Part shown: positions 1-13,400 of the stretch, piece by piece
Position numbering within the stretch: position 1 is the first letter of the stretch
Layout: each line of letters opens with the position of its first letter
Source of the DNA: Platycnemis pennipes
Lineage: Eukaryota > Arthropoda > Insecta > Odonata > Platycnemididae
Assembly (NCBI GenBank): GCA_933228895.1
Contig: OW121853.1
Coordinates: 75,376,645-75,440,644 of the forward strand
Length of the DNA stretch: 64,000 bases
Reading direction: 5' to 3'
The notes under the pieces: generated by a model
Seen by the model: the letters and a program-made list of their open reading frames with translations, nothing else
What the model was told of the DNA's origin: nothing
Database searches by the model: none
Position numbers and translations under genes: made by a program

Positions 1-1403
1 TTTCCACATAAGAGGATGTCATAAAAGTTTCCAGGGCCGTAAAATGAAGTAAATGATGTGATCAAGATAATTGCACAATGACCCTAAAAATCCTTGCTTT
101 GCATATACTTGGGTCCATTTTGATCTCTTATTTCAGGAAGGAAAAAGTCATTCATGTACTTCTCCATCCCGACTCATAATTTCTTCTCTTTATCTTCCTT
201 TGCCCCTCAGGCTGATGTTTTAATAATAATGTTTTTATTTGTTCCGGAGACATTACATGGAATGCATGGAATGCGTCATAATTCAAATAATATAAAAAAC
301 ATATTTACACAGAAATACTCATATAAATAAGTCCTCCACTTTGTACAGACATCTCTCAAGGAGAAAGTTAATTAGGAGTCTTTTGAAGGCATTCAAGGCT
401 GTCACTTTTTTAATATGACATGGGATTACATATTATAATGTTATCCCCATGACTTTGGGACCCTGGGAGAACAATTTAAAATTCTGTATCATTATATGCC
501 ATATATATTTTGAGTCATAAGTTTGTTAAAGTATAAATCGCGTGATTGGAGTAGCTCCCATGTAAGATTTTCCTGTAATATGTTTTTTCTGATGATTATG
601 TTCAACAAATGTAGTTTAGCTGTTTGGTTAATCAACTTCATCAAAAACTTAATGCCTACCTTGGTTATATTGCAATGCTTCCCCATTTATTACTCCAAAA
701 TGATGGACAAAATGAGGAAGTGCCAAAAAATTAAGAACAGGGTGATTCAGGATATAAAATATGGTATTAAACAGAGTGTAGAGGGTATGGAAATTTGTTG
801 ACTGCAACATGAATGTTTACTGTCATCGACATGACATTATTCCCATTTGATATTGAATTTAATTCAACTATACATGACATTGAATTTAATTCAACAACAC
901 ATGATATTGAATTTAATTCAACTATGCCTGTATAAAGGCCCTGAGAGAAATACTAAATTTCTCACCTGAGGTTTTTTTCCTGATAAAAATTATCACTGAT
1001 TCAAAATAGAAATATTAATTTCTTAAAACAATCATTCCCCTTGGTATTTTCATCTCTATATCTATAGAATATTTCCTAAGTTGTTGCTTCTATTAAAACT
1101 GTGGTAATCATCGAGAGACTTATTTTTACGGCACCTTTCACATTTTTTGACTGCCCCACTGAATGATGTAGCGACTGTGCTATAACAGCCAAAATAGTGA
1201 CTCTGGTTTGTTTTTGGCAAATAGTACATCATTATTTTGGAGCATAGCATGATAGCGTGATTTCCAAATTATTCATAAAAGCAACCGTAATGTCCTCAGC
1301 CTCATGTCAAATGCATGGTAGTGGTACCGAAGCAGTGGCTAAAATTCTTTTGAAGTTTCCAGTCTGCATTTTATGATGTAATATTTTTTTTAACTCTTTC
1401 CAG
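1..1403. other. Upstream intron or 5' flank of the alpha2delta gene
   Basis: AT-rich, with no exon, promoter or signal-peptide exon that I can support. Short open frames at 492-801 and 1062-1250 show no recognisable motif. It contains the 27-bp tandem repeat listed separately. Confidence 0.5.
849..929 (+). repeat. Tandem repeat, 27 bp x 3
   Basis: Three consecutive near-identical copies (849-875, 876-902, 903-929) share the core attgaatttaattcaac; a few bases differ between copies. Confidence 0.85.
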
Positions 1404-1485
1404 GGTCCATACATGGGCTACGAGAGTTGGAGTGGAGCTGTCCAATGTTGCAGATTTTGTTACGAAGAGGAAAGATGTACAAGAG
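1404..1485 (+). CDS. CACNA2D3: alpha2delta exon 1 of window (residues 1-27)
   Basis: Begins after ttccag and ends at a weak gtttgt donor, in phase with the next exon. It reads [18 protein letters not shown], then VTKRKDVQE, matching the segment just after the signal peptide in this family. The first base completes a codon from an upstream exon that I could not find in 1-1403. Confidence 0.8.
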
Positions 1486-4400
1486 GTTTGTGTCTTCATC
1501 TGATTGGCTCTTTGACTGAAATTTCTAATTACTCACCACAAGACTAAAAAAATTGTGATATTGACTGTTTTTAATCAACGCCTGCTAATATGCATACATA
1601 TCACTCATTATTTAACTGCTTAAAATGTAGAGCCACGTACATTTCAGGGGACTTTTATCCAGTTTTAACCCTTTACTCTCACAGCAATTATGTTTATCTC
1701 TGCTGAAAACTTATGGATATATCTTGAAAATATTTACCCTTTGTTTAGAAAAGTTTTTTCTAGCTTAAAATTTGACCTATAGGTTAGAAATGTTGTATGT
1801 ATATTTCAAATATATTTTAGTTTAATTTAAATTGCTTTACATGTGTCAGTATAATATTATTAATTTTATAAAACAATATTTTTAGAATAACTATTTTTTC
1901 TTGAGCTAATGTTTTGACACCCTGGGCAACTTAAGGAAAACATAGGAACCCTATATATTGGCACCTTGAGCTCAAAAAGGTTTCATTTTTAAAAAATGAC
2001 AGCCACAGTAAATCTATGGCATGAGGTGTAAACTTATTCAAGCCACCGATTAAAACATGTAGACCCATTCACAATGACTCTGAGAAATAAAGTTTGTTAA
2101 AATTATTTTCTTTTTGAAAGGATTGACTGGCAATTATGTGATGGGTGCATTTACTCAGAACCAAAATCGCTATTTTTTTTACGTGAAATTGTTAGATTGA
2201 AATGAATTTTAGTGAAAAAGTTATTCTTTTGCCAGAGCCATTCTCACAAAACTCAAAAATTAATGTAAGCTAAAAGATGATGCCCATGGAACGAGCTGTG
2301 TTAAGGATTAGTGTGTCATCCACTTCCCGTGCTTGACTGTTTGGAGGGAAAGGGAGGGGAGAAGGTCAGCCTGAAGTGATCCTTTCGCAACAACTTCCAT
2401 TGGCAGAGTCAGCTGTGTCCCCCATTGTGATTGGGCAAAGGAGCCTCACAGGGGTCTAAGTTGTGATTGGACGAATTGGATGACGCACTTGTCCTTTGCA
2501 CGCCCACTTTTCCGAAGGGGTTACAAACATCAGTTTTTCGCCAATCATAACTCGAGAACTAATTGACAGATCAAAGAACGGAAAAATACAGGTCTTTTTA
2601 TTTCACAAACTATATCAGATTCAACGTAAGATCAGGTGTTTTCCTGGCTAATAATATGTGTAAAGATCTCTCGGGTTTCACACTGGGTCAGGTTCTCCAT
2701 ATCTTCCTAAGACGATGGGCGAGTCGTGCATCGAAACGTCGGAGGAAGATATGGAGAAGGTGTGAAACCCGAGAGATCTTCACACATATATCAGATTCGG
2801 CAATAAAAAAATATGGCAAATGACCCAAATGATTCCAATACATTTCAAACAGGCATGAATGCTATAATAACTTTTTTCTCAATTTTCACTATCGCAGAGC
2901 TACAAGCAGGCCTTTGTGCTCGAGCGAGTTGGAGCGACACTGGTGAAAGATATTGTTAAGGACATGAAAAACATGGTGGAGTTGAAAATTAAAGCCATCA
3001 AGGTGAGTGCTTGCATTCAGACGCATACGAGAGAATGAAATCACTTGATTCCTCTTGTGAGTGTGCTTGAAACGAAAATCTCAGAGCCACCAATGAGTGA
3101 CTCGTACAGCATTATTATGTATTTAAGGTATTTGAATTATTTTATGTTATGAGTGGTAATATTCCAACTATATCAGGCAGCAAGTTTAATTTGAGAAAGG
3201 GAAACGTCCCATTAATTAAGCCAAATTTAAATATTTTCAAATGATCATTTGTATACATGGGCCCAAAGGTTTATAATTTGTTGCCCGAGAAAATAAAAAA
3301 TTGTAAAAAATTGTAAAAAAAATTTTTAATTTAGCTAAGTAATGGATACTGGCAAATGAAAATGTTCTAAGATTCTTTTGATGTCATCAGATTTTGTTTT
3401 TCTCGTAAAAAAAATAAAAAATTACTCTTTGTTTTTTAGTTGTTTTTTAGTTATACTCATATTAGTAAATATTCAGATGTAAATGGCATTTATTGTTTAT
3501 TGTTACTTTTTTATGAAACTTTCACTTTCTACTATCACTTTTGTATGAAAAAATAGAAATGTTAGTGATGAATTATACAATTTATGAAGGTTGCTTCAGC
3601 ACAGGTTCTCCTTTGAGGCAACCCAGCTTTCTTATTTTCTTGTTGTAATAAATTCAATATTTTGTATTGTTCTTGTTGAAAGGAATAAAATTTACTAACT
3701 TACTCACAATTAATTTTCCTTCCTTTGTTCGTGTCGCCGACTCGCAGAGGATAATGGAGGCGGCGGAGAATGCAGCGATGTTGCACGATGCCGACCCGGT
3801 CTCCGAGGACTTCGCGTATTACAACGCGAAGATGTTGGTCACGCCGGAAGAGGTGGCGTGCTCGAAGAAGGAGTCGGAGGAGGCGGAGGGGGTCGAGGAG
3901 GGGGAGGCGTCGGCATCATCTTCCGAGGATGATGGCATCGAGGTGGAGGACGTGGAGGTGAAGGTGGGTGGGGGGGGAGGCGGGGGCGTGGGGAGGGGAG
4001 AGGTGGTGGACGACGGGGAGGGCGACGACGGCTCCTGCAAGGCGATCCTGCCCGAGGGCATGAAGGAGATGGTCCTCAAGCCGAGTCGGCACTTCCAGGG
4101 AACCCCCGTCAACACCTCCTACTCCTCCGTTCACGTCCCAACCAATGTTTATGACAAAGGTGAGCCACAATTGTTGTGCAATTCGATTTTCAGGGGCTCC
4201 AACTGCCCAAACTATATCAGGCTTCATACCGGTCAGGGAAGTCATGGAAATGTCAGGGAAATCAGATTCTGGTCAGGATAAAAACTCCAGAGGTGCAGCA
4301 AAAAGATGAAAATCATGGTTGAACGCATGGAGCGTTGCTGCGCTGGAGTGGGGAGTTGTGCATTTTGTTGCCATCAGCCTGTCATCCTGGCTGGGTGGCA

Positions 4401-7400
4401 TGGGGTAGCGCCACCTTGGTGGCTCGCTATGGCTCGGTATCTGGCTGATTGGTCCGTTGTTTTGTTTTTGAATTATGACTGGAATATGTTACTTTCCTGG
4501 AATAAATAAATTTTATTTCACAATATACCTTGCTGCATTTTCCCATAAAATCCCTATATACGACTGCTTTTGCCATTGATATAAAGTCAGGGAAATTTAA
4601 AAAATTGGGATTGGAAATCAGGGAAAAGTCAGGGAAATTGAAAATGGAAAGTTGGTGTGAACCCTGTATATAGCACTGTCCCTGGTGAAAATAAACCGTG
4701 ACAGACAGTGTGATAGACAATGTGACAGAAGCGTGAACACAGTGTGCTTAGAATGTGACAAGAGTGTGATTACAGTGTGCATACACCGTGACAAAAGCGT
4801 AAATTGGGACTCAAAAGTGTGCAGAAAGCATGATAGACACTGTGACAGTACAGTGTGTTCACAGTGTGAGGACACTGTGCACACAGTGTGAGGACACTGT
4901 GCACACATTGTGAGGACACTGTGACTAATACCCATGTACAGTGTGCTGCACATTGTGGTCACACTGTCCATCACGCTTTGAAGGGAGCACATTGTGCGCA
5001 CAGTGTACATACACTGTGACTAATACACTTGCACAGTGTGATACACATTGTTGTCACACTGTCTGTCACGGTTTATTTTCACCAGGGGTCTTACCTGCAC
5101 TCATACCTAAGTTATAGTTTTAAAAAGAACAACTACCTTTTAGTTGTCAAATTTGATTTTTAGTTGCTCCAACTACACACTTTTAAACTTTTTCTTGTGA
5201 CAACCGATTACACTAACCTTCTATAGAATTCTTACATTGTGGAACATTATACATAATGGGGAACAAATTGCATCTCAAATACTTGAATCAATTTAGGTCA
5301 ATTGACTAGTTCTTACCCATTCCTCCTCAGAGGGTTGATGAACTTAAAAAAATTAATTGACTACAACATTATCGTTCGAGTTTGATGAAATGGGCCAATA
5401 CATGATGAAAATGATGAAACTAATCGATTTTTTTTACAGCTCCTGATGTCATAAAGGCTATTAGGTGGTCAGAAGACTTGGATCCAGTCTTTATTAGCAA
5501 CTACCAAGTAGATCCATCGCTGAGTTGGCAGTACTTTGGTAGTTCTCATGGCTTCATGAGGCAATATCCAGGTGAGTGAAATATTTCCTGTTTAAAGATA
5601 GAAGGTATAATTAAAGAGTCAGTGAAAATTGCTTGGTATCCAAGCATTAACATTCCTCAAAAGAATTAATGAATTATTATCCAAGGGGCCCCTTGGATCC
5701 GGATCTCCCTCGTTTGCAATGAATTATCAAAGCCTCACTGTAAAAGTGCACCCATTACATATTGAGTAAGAAGGAAGTTAACCTTGAAGAAGCATACCGA
5801 CTAATTCTTTGAGAATGTGCTTAATAATTGGTGTCAAGATCACAAAACCAAACCCAATAATGTTGGTCATTGGGACAAGAAATCTTCTTCTAGTAAGTCC
5901 CTGACTCATGTAATCAGTATGACCCTATAAATTACTGCATTCATTGAAATACCACTACTTCTTTTTAACCCAATACAGTAAACTGTTCATCTTACATCCA
6001 TTGGTAGTAAAAGTGGTGAAATTTTATGTTTTCTACCGCTAAATAGTTTAAATAAAACAAATGTGACACGCATTCAACATTTACTTCATTGGATGTTTAA
6101 TCCTGTTTTAAGTACCTAGTATTTGTACAAAATGTGTAAATATTTTGTACCAATTGGTCACAAACTTCATATGCATGTGAATGATTTCATACAAGTGAAA
6201 AAGACTAGCAAAAACTAATTAGGTGCAAGCATTTTCAAGCAGATTCAGCTTCAGAATAGTGGGTATTGGGATATCAGAATGATTTGTCTTAGTAACAATC
6301 AATTATTTTCATTTACATACAAGAGTTTTTTTTGGGTCTATGTAAGTTAGAGGATTGCTGCATATTGAATGATGTTTATAGTAAGCCAACTTGTACACTT
6401 TCTAAAGTAGTTACATGGAGTACAAGGGCAGCTTCAATATCATTAACGTTTGACCAAAGTTGATATTTCATGGACTTATAACCACTTTGGGAATTGATCT
6501 TTGTAATGCACCATGTTCATTGCAGCAATTCAGTGGAAGCAGGAGCCAGTGGACCTCTTTGACTGTCGAACCCGTTCATGGTACATTGAAGCAGCTACGA
6601 GTCCAAAAGACATTGTGGTGCTGGTTGATTTCTCTGGATCAATGACCGGAATGAGGAAGGAAGTAGCTCGCCATGTTGTGTCCAACATTCTAGACACTCT
6701 GGGCAACAATGATTATGTGAACATATTCAATTTCTCTGAGACTACGACAGAATTGGTGCCATGTTTTAAGGATATTCTAGTTCAGGTATTTTGAGAGCTC
6801 AGAACTATCTGTGGAGGAATTAAACGATTGAGTCACTTGGGATATCCTTACACAAATTTCTGTTTCAGGCCAATCTTGGTAATGTCAGAGAACTCAAGAT
6901 AGCAATGGAAGAGATAGACACAAAGGACATCGCAAATTTCACATCAGCTTTGATAAAGGCATTTGAGCTGCTTCAGTTGGTAAGAATAAATATTATGTCA
7001 AATCATTTTCATATCACCAAATGTATAGTATAAACAGATCTAACATATTATTATTGGTTCTTTTTCACCTTTTCTGGGGGACTACACTGAACATGTTGCT
7101 ATATAAACTTTAATTTAAAAGTAGATGGAGGAGGGAGATTAGCCTCCAAATAATGTTGCAATTATCAACGTATCTTTTTTATCCTTAAAATGCTTGAAAT
7201 ATTCTTTAAAATTTCTGGTTTTCATTATCATGCATCATTACTAAATGACTGATACTGTCTGATGACTGTAACTGTTCTATACATTCTTATTGTAAAACCC
7301 TGCACATTGATAATTTGTGCTCATTTGCTTGAATTGGGAGGAACCATGAATTATCTTGAATATATTCATTTCATCTTGCACATCCACCAAAAGACTAAGA

Positions 7401-10400
7401 GTCATAATTATTTAGCTGTATTTCAAGGAGAACCCAGCTGTTTTATCACTGGCAAATGACAGAGTTCACATGATGATTTTCATTGATGACGAAACTTCAC
7501 CCTCTTTTCCCAGTACCGAGAAGAAAGGCAAGGCGCACGCTGTAACCAAGCTATCATGCTTGTGACAGATGGTGTGCCTTACAACTTCCGGGAAATATTC
7601 GAGGAGTATAATTGGAGAAAGTTACCCTTCATGCCTGTTCGTGTCTTCACGTATTTGATAGGGAAAGAGGTGGCAGATGTGCGAGAGGTGAAGTGGATGG
7701 CGTGTGAAAATCAGGGTGAGTACCAGAAATGGAGGAGACCAAGAAAAAACATGCTCGCCTCTACCCAGTTGCATTTTATAATAAATCAACTGACATAAAT
7801 GAAAATATAGATGATATAGTAATAGATTCTTTATTATTCTACCATCTTCAATAAAAAACAAATAGTATTAAACAGAAAATCACTATCAATGTAAACCCAT
7901 TAGTTATCATTGGATAAATCTGTCTTAATGTGAATCAAGCTGATTGAGATTGAGTTCAAATGCCTGTACTTTTCAAGTATCTAAATTTGAACTTTGTATT
8001 AGAATTATGTGGTTTGTTTTTGATAAGTTCTCTATTATGTGATCAGCCTACATAACTGATGTAAACATGATTATTATCATTACATATCATCATTGCTGGT
8101 CTTCAGTCTCTCCTTCCATCAGCTAACCCCTACACAGTAACATCATTCTTCATTTTTGTTATTCTATAATACTTTCTTTGTGTCCTTTCTCTTCTTCAAT
8201 TTTCTGTTTTAGTTTATCTGAAGTTTAACAGTTCTGTCTTTGTGAGATCACCATGGTGCACTTGATACAAACATGTCTAAGGCAAAACTTTGTGGAAGTC
8301 CATCATCTCTGAGAGTAGAAGATCCAATGCTTCAATTCCAACGTAGATTTTTTTACTTAACCCAAACATGGTTTCATTGCAGGGCTACATCATTAGGTGT
8401 AATGATGATATAGCTGTTGTAATTTTTGTAATCATATAACCCAATAGCTGCATTTATATTGTGCGCCATATAGTGCAGCACCCCAAGTGGCTTGTATCTG
8501 TAACTATTTTAATTGCTCACTTGTCTTTACATTGTATCTTTTACCTTTCACGCTAAAAGTGCCGGTCTCGTAGACCATATGTCAAGAACGATGTAATAAG
8601 TCTTAAATACATCATTATTAATTCAAATGGTTTTCGCTAGTCGTTATTTTCACTGCCATATTCCCTAACAATATCCCTGCTGATGTATCTGTGATATAGC
8701 CCTGCTGCAAAACCATGGCCGTCTCAAATTAAAATCTACAAGGAAACTGCAGTGTTGGATCTTTTACTCTCAGATAATCATGGCTCTTGATACATATGCA
8801 TAATAAAGCAGTCATTTTTTCCAGGATCATCTTTCACTGTATGTCATCTCCTACTACCTCTTTCATAATTACTTGGTCTCCCCATTATATTTACATCATT
8901 ATCACATCTGATCAAATGATAAAAATATTGCTCAACTATTTGGAAGCCTATGTTTATTCTGGCTTCAGAGCAAACAAATGTTTTAGAAGGATAAAACATG
9001 GATGTACAATGGAGACAATTTGCATAGTTGTGAAATATAGAGTCATAGCAGGGAGGTAACCTCAATACAAGCATCAGACAGAAGAGAATAATTTTGAAGG
9101 TGACATCAAAAACAATTTTCTGTGACCAAAAATGTTAAATTAATCATCATCAAATTTCATGCCGTTCAACCAATTGTTGAAAGGTGTGAAATTTTTTCTA
9201 AGTGAATTGATGCTCAGTAAAATGAAATGAAACTATAGGTTCTAATAGTGACAATATGATTAGAATAGCCATTTAACACATTCAACCCGGAATATTTCTA
9301 GTGTGCAATCATGAAAAACGGAAAGGTTTTTCCTCCACATTGTATTGGCCAGTCAATTATATGTAATTATAAAATTAGTTAAAAAAAGTTTTGAATAACA
9401 AAACTCGATAATTTATTAAAGACATGAGTTCGCGTCTTTCAGAGAAGTCTTCAGAGAGGTCTTCAGTAAGGTCATCATAGAGGTCATTAACAGACACGAA
9501 TGCGCGTCCTTCGGTGTCTTGGCAATGCACCTCGGATGCGCATTCGCATCCGTCGGGTTGAACGTGTTAACAAAGCCTATGAGACTAGTTTTTTCCCTTT
9601 CACACCAGTGGTTAATAGAACTCTTTAGTAATGAGAGGTCTCTTTAATCAGTATTTTCTATTCCCTGTGGATTGCCCACATTCATATGAATTAAAATTCA
9701 TATGAATTAAAGCCATATGGCTTTAATTTCCATGGCTAATTTTCTTCCAGGCTATTATGTTCACCTCAGTACACTGGCTGAAGTAAGGGAGCAAGTTCTC
9801 AACTACATCCCTGTGATGGCACGACCTATGGTTTTGAATAAGACTGAACACCCAATTGTATGGACTCCTGTTTATGCTGATGTCACGGTCAGTATTCCTC
9901 ATCTCTCACAAAAATCAAGCATAAATCTTCTATTGATTGATATTTATTTGTAATAATAATAATAATTTATTTCTATCTTCGAGCCAGTCATTCATGAAGG
10001 CCATCAAATAGTTACAGCATATTAGAAAATGGTAATGAAATTATAAGTTGACATGATGTTAGTTGTGCGCAACAACAGTCCAAAAAGTCAAAATTAATCA
10101 TCTGGGCCACATAACCTGATGATAATTCTCGTATGATAACTGATGAGAACGTGAACACAAGCGTACATTTGGGAATCACATTTTAATTCAAGAACACACC
10201 AGAAAAATCAGAAGTACACACACAGATAAAGAGCACAGTGTTGCCACATGTGAGAAAACATATCAAACAAAAAACTGTCAATAAGCGGTTTAACAAAAGA
10301 CCGCGATATGAAATACAATCTGATAGGCGCTCAAACATTACCAATTCCAACACAGATAATTGTCACTAATGAAGGAACTCTTGTAAACTGTAAAATCACT

Positions 10401-13400
10401 TAAGAAGATTACATACAGGTGATGCGAACACTTCTAAGAAGACTGTGTCCTCCGTTAAAGCTTATTAACTAGTATCCAATGTATATTTATTCAGTTAATT
10501 CATTATGATAAACTTTTCTTTGTTTATTTAAAGTTATTTATGCAGTTGATTCATATAAAAATCAGTAATATTCACTTTACTAAGCATACTGTGAAGTTTG
10601 CCCATCGCCACATGACTTCACGCCATTCTTCACAGTAGAAGAGGAGTCCACAAGCAGGATGCCATGTAGCCTGTAAAATGACTATTAATACAATTTTTAA
10701 TGGAGGAGACTTTTCGAACTTTCATAGTTTTCATGGGCTATTATTAATAGTTATTCACTAGAGCTGAGGGGCTCTGAAATGCAATTGTAAGTTAAGGAGA
10801 TGAATATTTCCCATGTCTCGCAACCTGCTATGTCAGCAAGATGGCAATGAACCCCAAAATTTCCACACTTTTTCAAATGGTCTTAAAATTAACATTTAAT
10901 TCTCTAGTAAATTGGGATTTCTCAATCCAAACTTTTTGCGCAAAATGAAAAAATTCATGGAACAACACGAATCGCAATTGATGAATTCTGTTTTCTTTGA
11001 TGCAGGAAACTACCCTATTCTGCTGTGGGGTACTTAACCCTTTCCCGACCAAAGCCCTTTAAACCGCTCGACGGGCTCCCGACCTAAGCGCCCGAAACCG
11101 CCCGTCTCGAAATTTCCGCATCGGGTCCAAGCGCCCGAGACCGCCCGTAATCTTGTATCCCCTAAGAGGCGCCTTCAGCAAGAGTTATGAGACATCTCTA
11201 CTAAACAACTCCTTTCATTTCATCTGTGAACGGCCTGGTCATCCTGCACACATGGCCATATGTCCCTATTTTTTTTTTTTTTTTTTTTTTTTTTGGCCTT
11301 CGTTGTTATGAATACTCCTCAGTCTTTGACCATGGCTGGTCTGAGTAGGAGTGCTATCGCAGCAGAACTATGCGGGGAAGATCTTAGTGATTCCTCTTCT
11401 TCGGACGAATTGTTGAGTAACTCCTCGAGTGATACAGAAGAAGGCTCATATTCACAAGAAAATGAAGAGTCAGTGATTGCGTGTGCTGTGGGAGGTGACT
11501 TGGAAGTGAGTGTTCAAGCCCCCTTGGAATCAGCTGACTGGAAGGAAGTGAGGAATTTTGAAGCTCCAAGGGATTTCGTTGGTGACACTGGGGTTGTGCA
11601 TGACTTATCACCAGGGAGTAGTGAATTTTGTTATTTTAAGTATATCCTAGGAGGTGACAATATATTCAAAACAATAGCTCAAAATACAAACAAATATGCC
11701 GTGCATAGACAGAACCAGGCAAAGAAAGCAGACCAAGAATGGTTTGACACTACTTCAGAAGAAATAGTAGCATATGTTGGTATACTAATTTACATGGGCG
11801 TATACCATTTGTCAGAAACGATGGACTATTGGCACAATCCTGACATCGAATGTTCTATCATCAAAAATTGCATGACGTATAAGCGTTATAAAAAACTGAC
11901 AAAATATTTTCACGTCAGTGATATTGAGAAGGAACAAAATGCCCATGATGAAGGGTTTGACGTATTACATAAAGTAAGGCCAGTATTAGGTATAATGGAT
12001 AATTTTCATAAAAAATATAGACCAGGGAGGGAATTAGTAGTTGATGAGGCAATGGTGGCTTTCAAGGGGCGTCACCATATCAAACAATACATAAAAAATA
12101 AACCAACGAAATGGGGGTTCAAGGTTTGGGTGCTCGCTACTCCACACGGCTATGTACTGAAGGGGAACGTGTATTTAGGAAAAAAAGAAGTCAGAAACAA
12201 GGGAATGCTTCTTGGTAGTCAGGTGGTAATGAATTTACTAGAAAGTTACTTAGGATTACACCACCATGTATATTTTGACAGCTTTTTTTCAAGTGTTCAC
12301 CTGGTAAGGTATCTCTTGCAAAATAATACTTATGCATGGTTCTACATCTCAGCCAAGCCGTAAAGAATGGCCCAAGGAATTGAAATTGACGAAATCTTTA
12401 AAACTAAAAAGAGGTGAATATAAATGTCTTCAGTCAAATGGTGTTACAGCAACAGTGTGGTGTGATAATAGATATATTTGCGTACTTTCGACTAATTGTG
12501 ACCCAAAAGGAAGTGTAAATGTTTTGAGAAAAACTGGCAAAGGTAATGAAAGGCTGGCTATTGCTTGCCCTCTTTCAGTAGCAAAATACACTAAATTTAT
12601 GGGTGGAGTAGATAGAGCTGACCAGAAGCGAAGTTATTATTCATTGGGCAGAAAAACTAAGAAATGGTGGAAATATTTGTTTGGATTTGTAATGAACACT
12701 GCGATAGTGAATAGTTTTATTTTGTACAATGAAACTAATCAACCTGCAAAATCCAAGCATGGGGAAAGTCAAAAAGAATTCCGGAAGGCTTTATATAGGC
12801 AGATGATAGGAAATTTCACATCGCGAAAGAGAGCAGGTCGCAAAAGAAGCGTAACACCAAATGTACTTTCATCTCAACAGTCTCATAAAATAATTAAAAT
12901 AGAGGGTAGGAAAAAGGTGTGCGTTCAGTGTAGTGAGAACAAGAAACATACAGCATCCGGCAAAGCAATTCAAACTACATGGAAGTGTAGAAACTGCGAC
13001 CTACCTCTGTGCAAAATAGGATGTTTCCTGGAGTTCCACCACAAAAAGGGAGTTGAAGTGGACAACTAAGACGATAAGGTAAGATGAAATTGAAAAATAT
13101 ATATGCAGTATCGTATTTGTACGAAAAAAGCTCTTTGTACAAAAGAAATATTAAAAAGGAATACATTAGATAAAATAACATAGGAATAGGAAAATGATTT
13201 GCACATTGTGTCACGACGCATGAATCTAGGTCAAAAATTGGGTCCATGACGGGGATTTAGGGTATTTAAATCCGGACCTCAAAGGGATAACTCAAGTCGG
13301 GCGGTTTCGGGCGCTTGGGTCGGGAAAGGGTTAAGTCACATATTGGCTATAGCATTTTACTTAGAGGTTCCTCCCATTTATCATCCTTTGTTAAAAAGGC

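Larger units (their letters stand above)
5572..7513. other. Introns between exons 4 and 7, no other features
   Basis: Outside the exons at 6526-6785 and 6869-6979 the sequence is AT-rich and shows no transposon ends, RNA gene or open frame with known motifs. Confidence 0.45.

Noticed and set aside
4618..5010. 130-residue Cys/His-rich frame on the minus strand
   Set aside because: It is a by-product of CACAGTG palindromes within the MITE; no start context, splice sites or family motif.
9888..9970. Extension of exon 8 past 9887 (frame continues to 9950)
   Set aside because: The continuation SIPHLSQKS leads to a stop. The gtcagt donor joins in frame to exon 9, which fits the family order.
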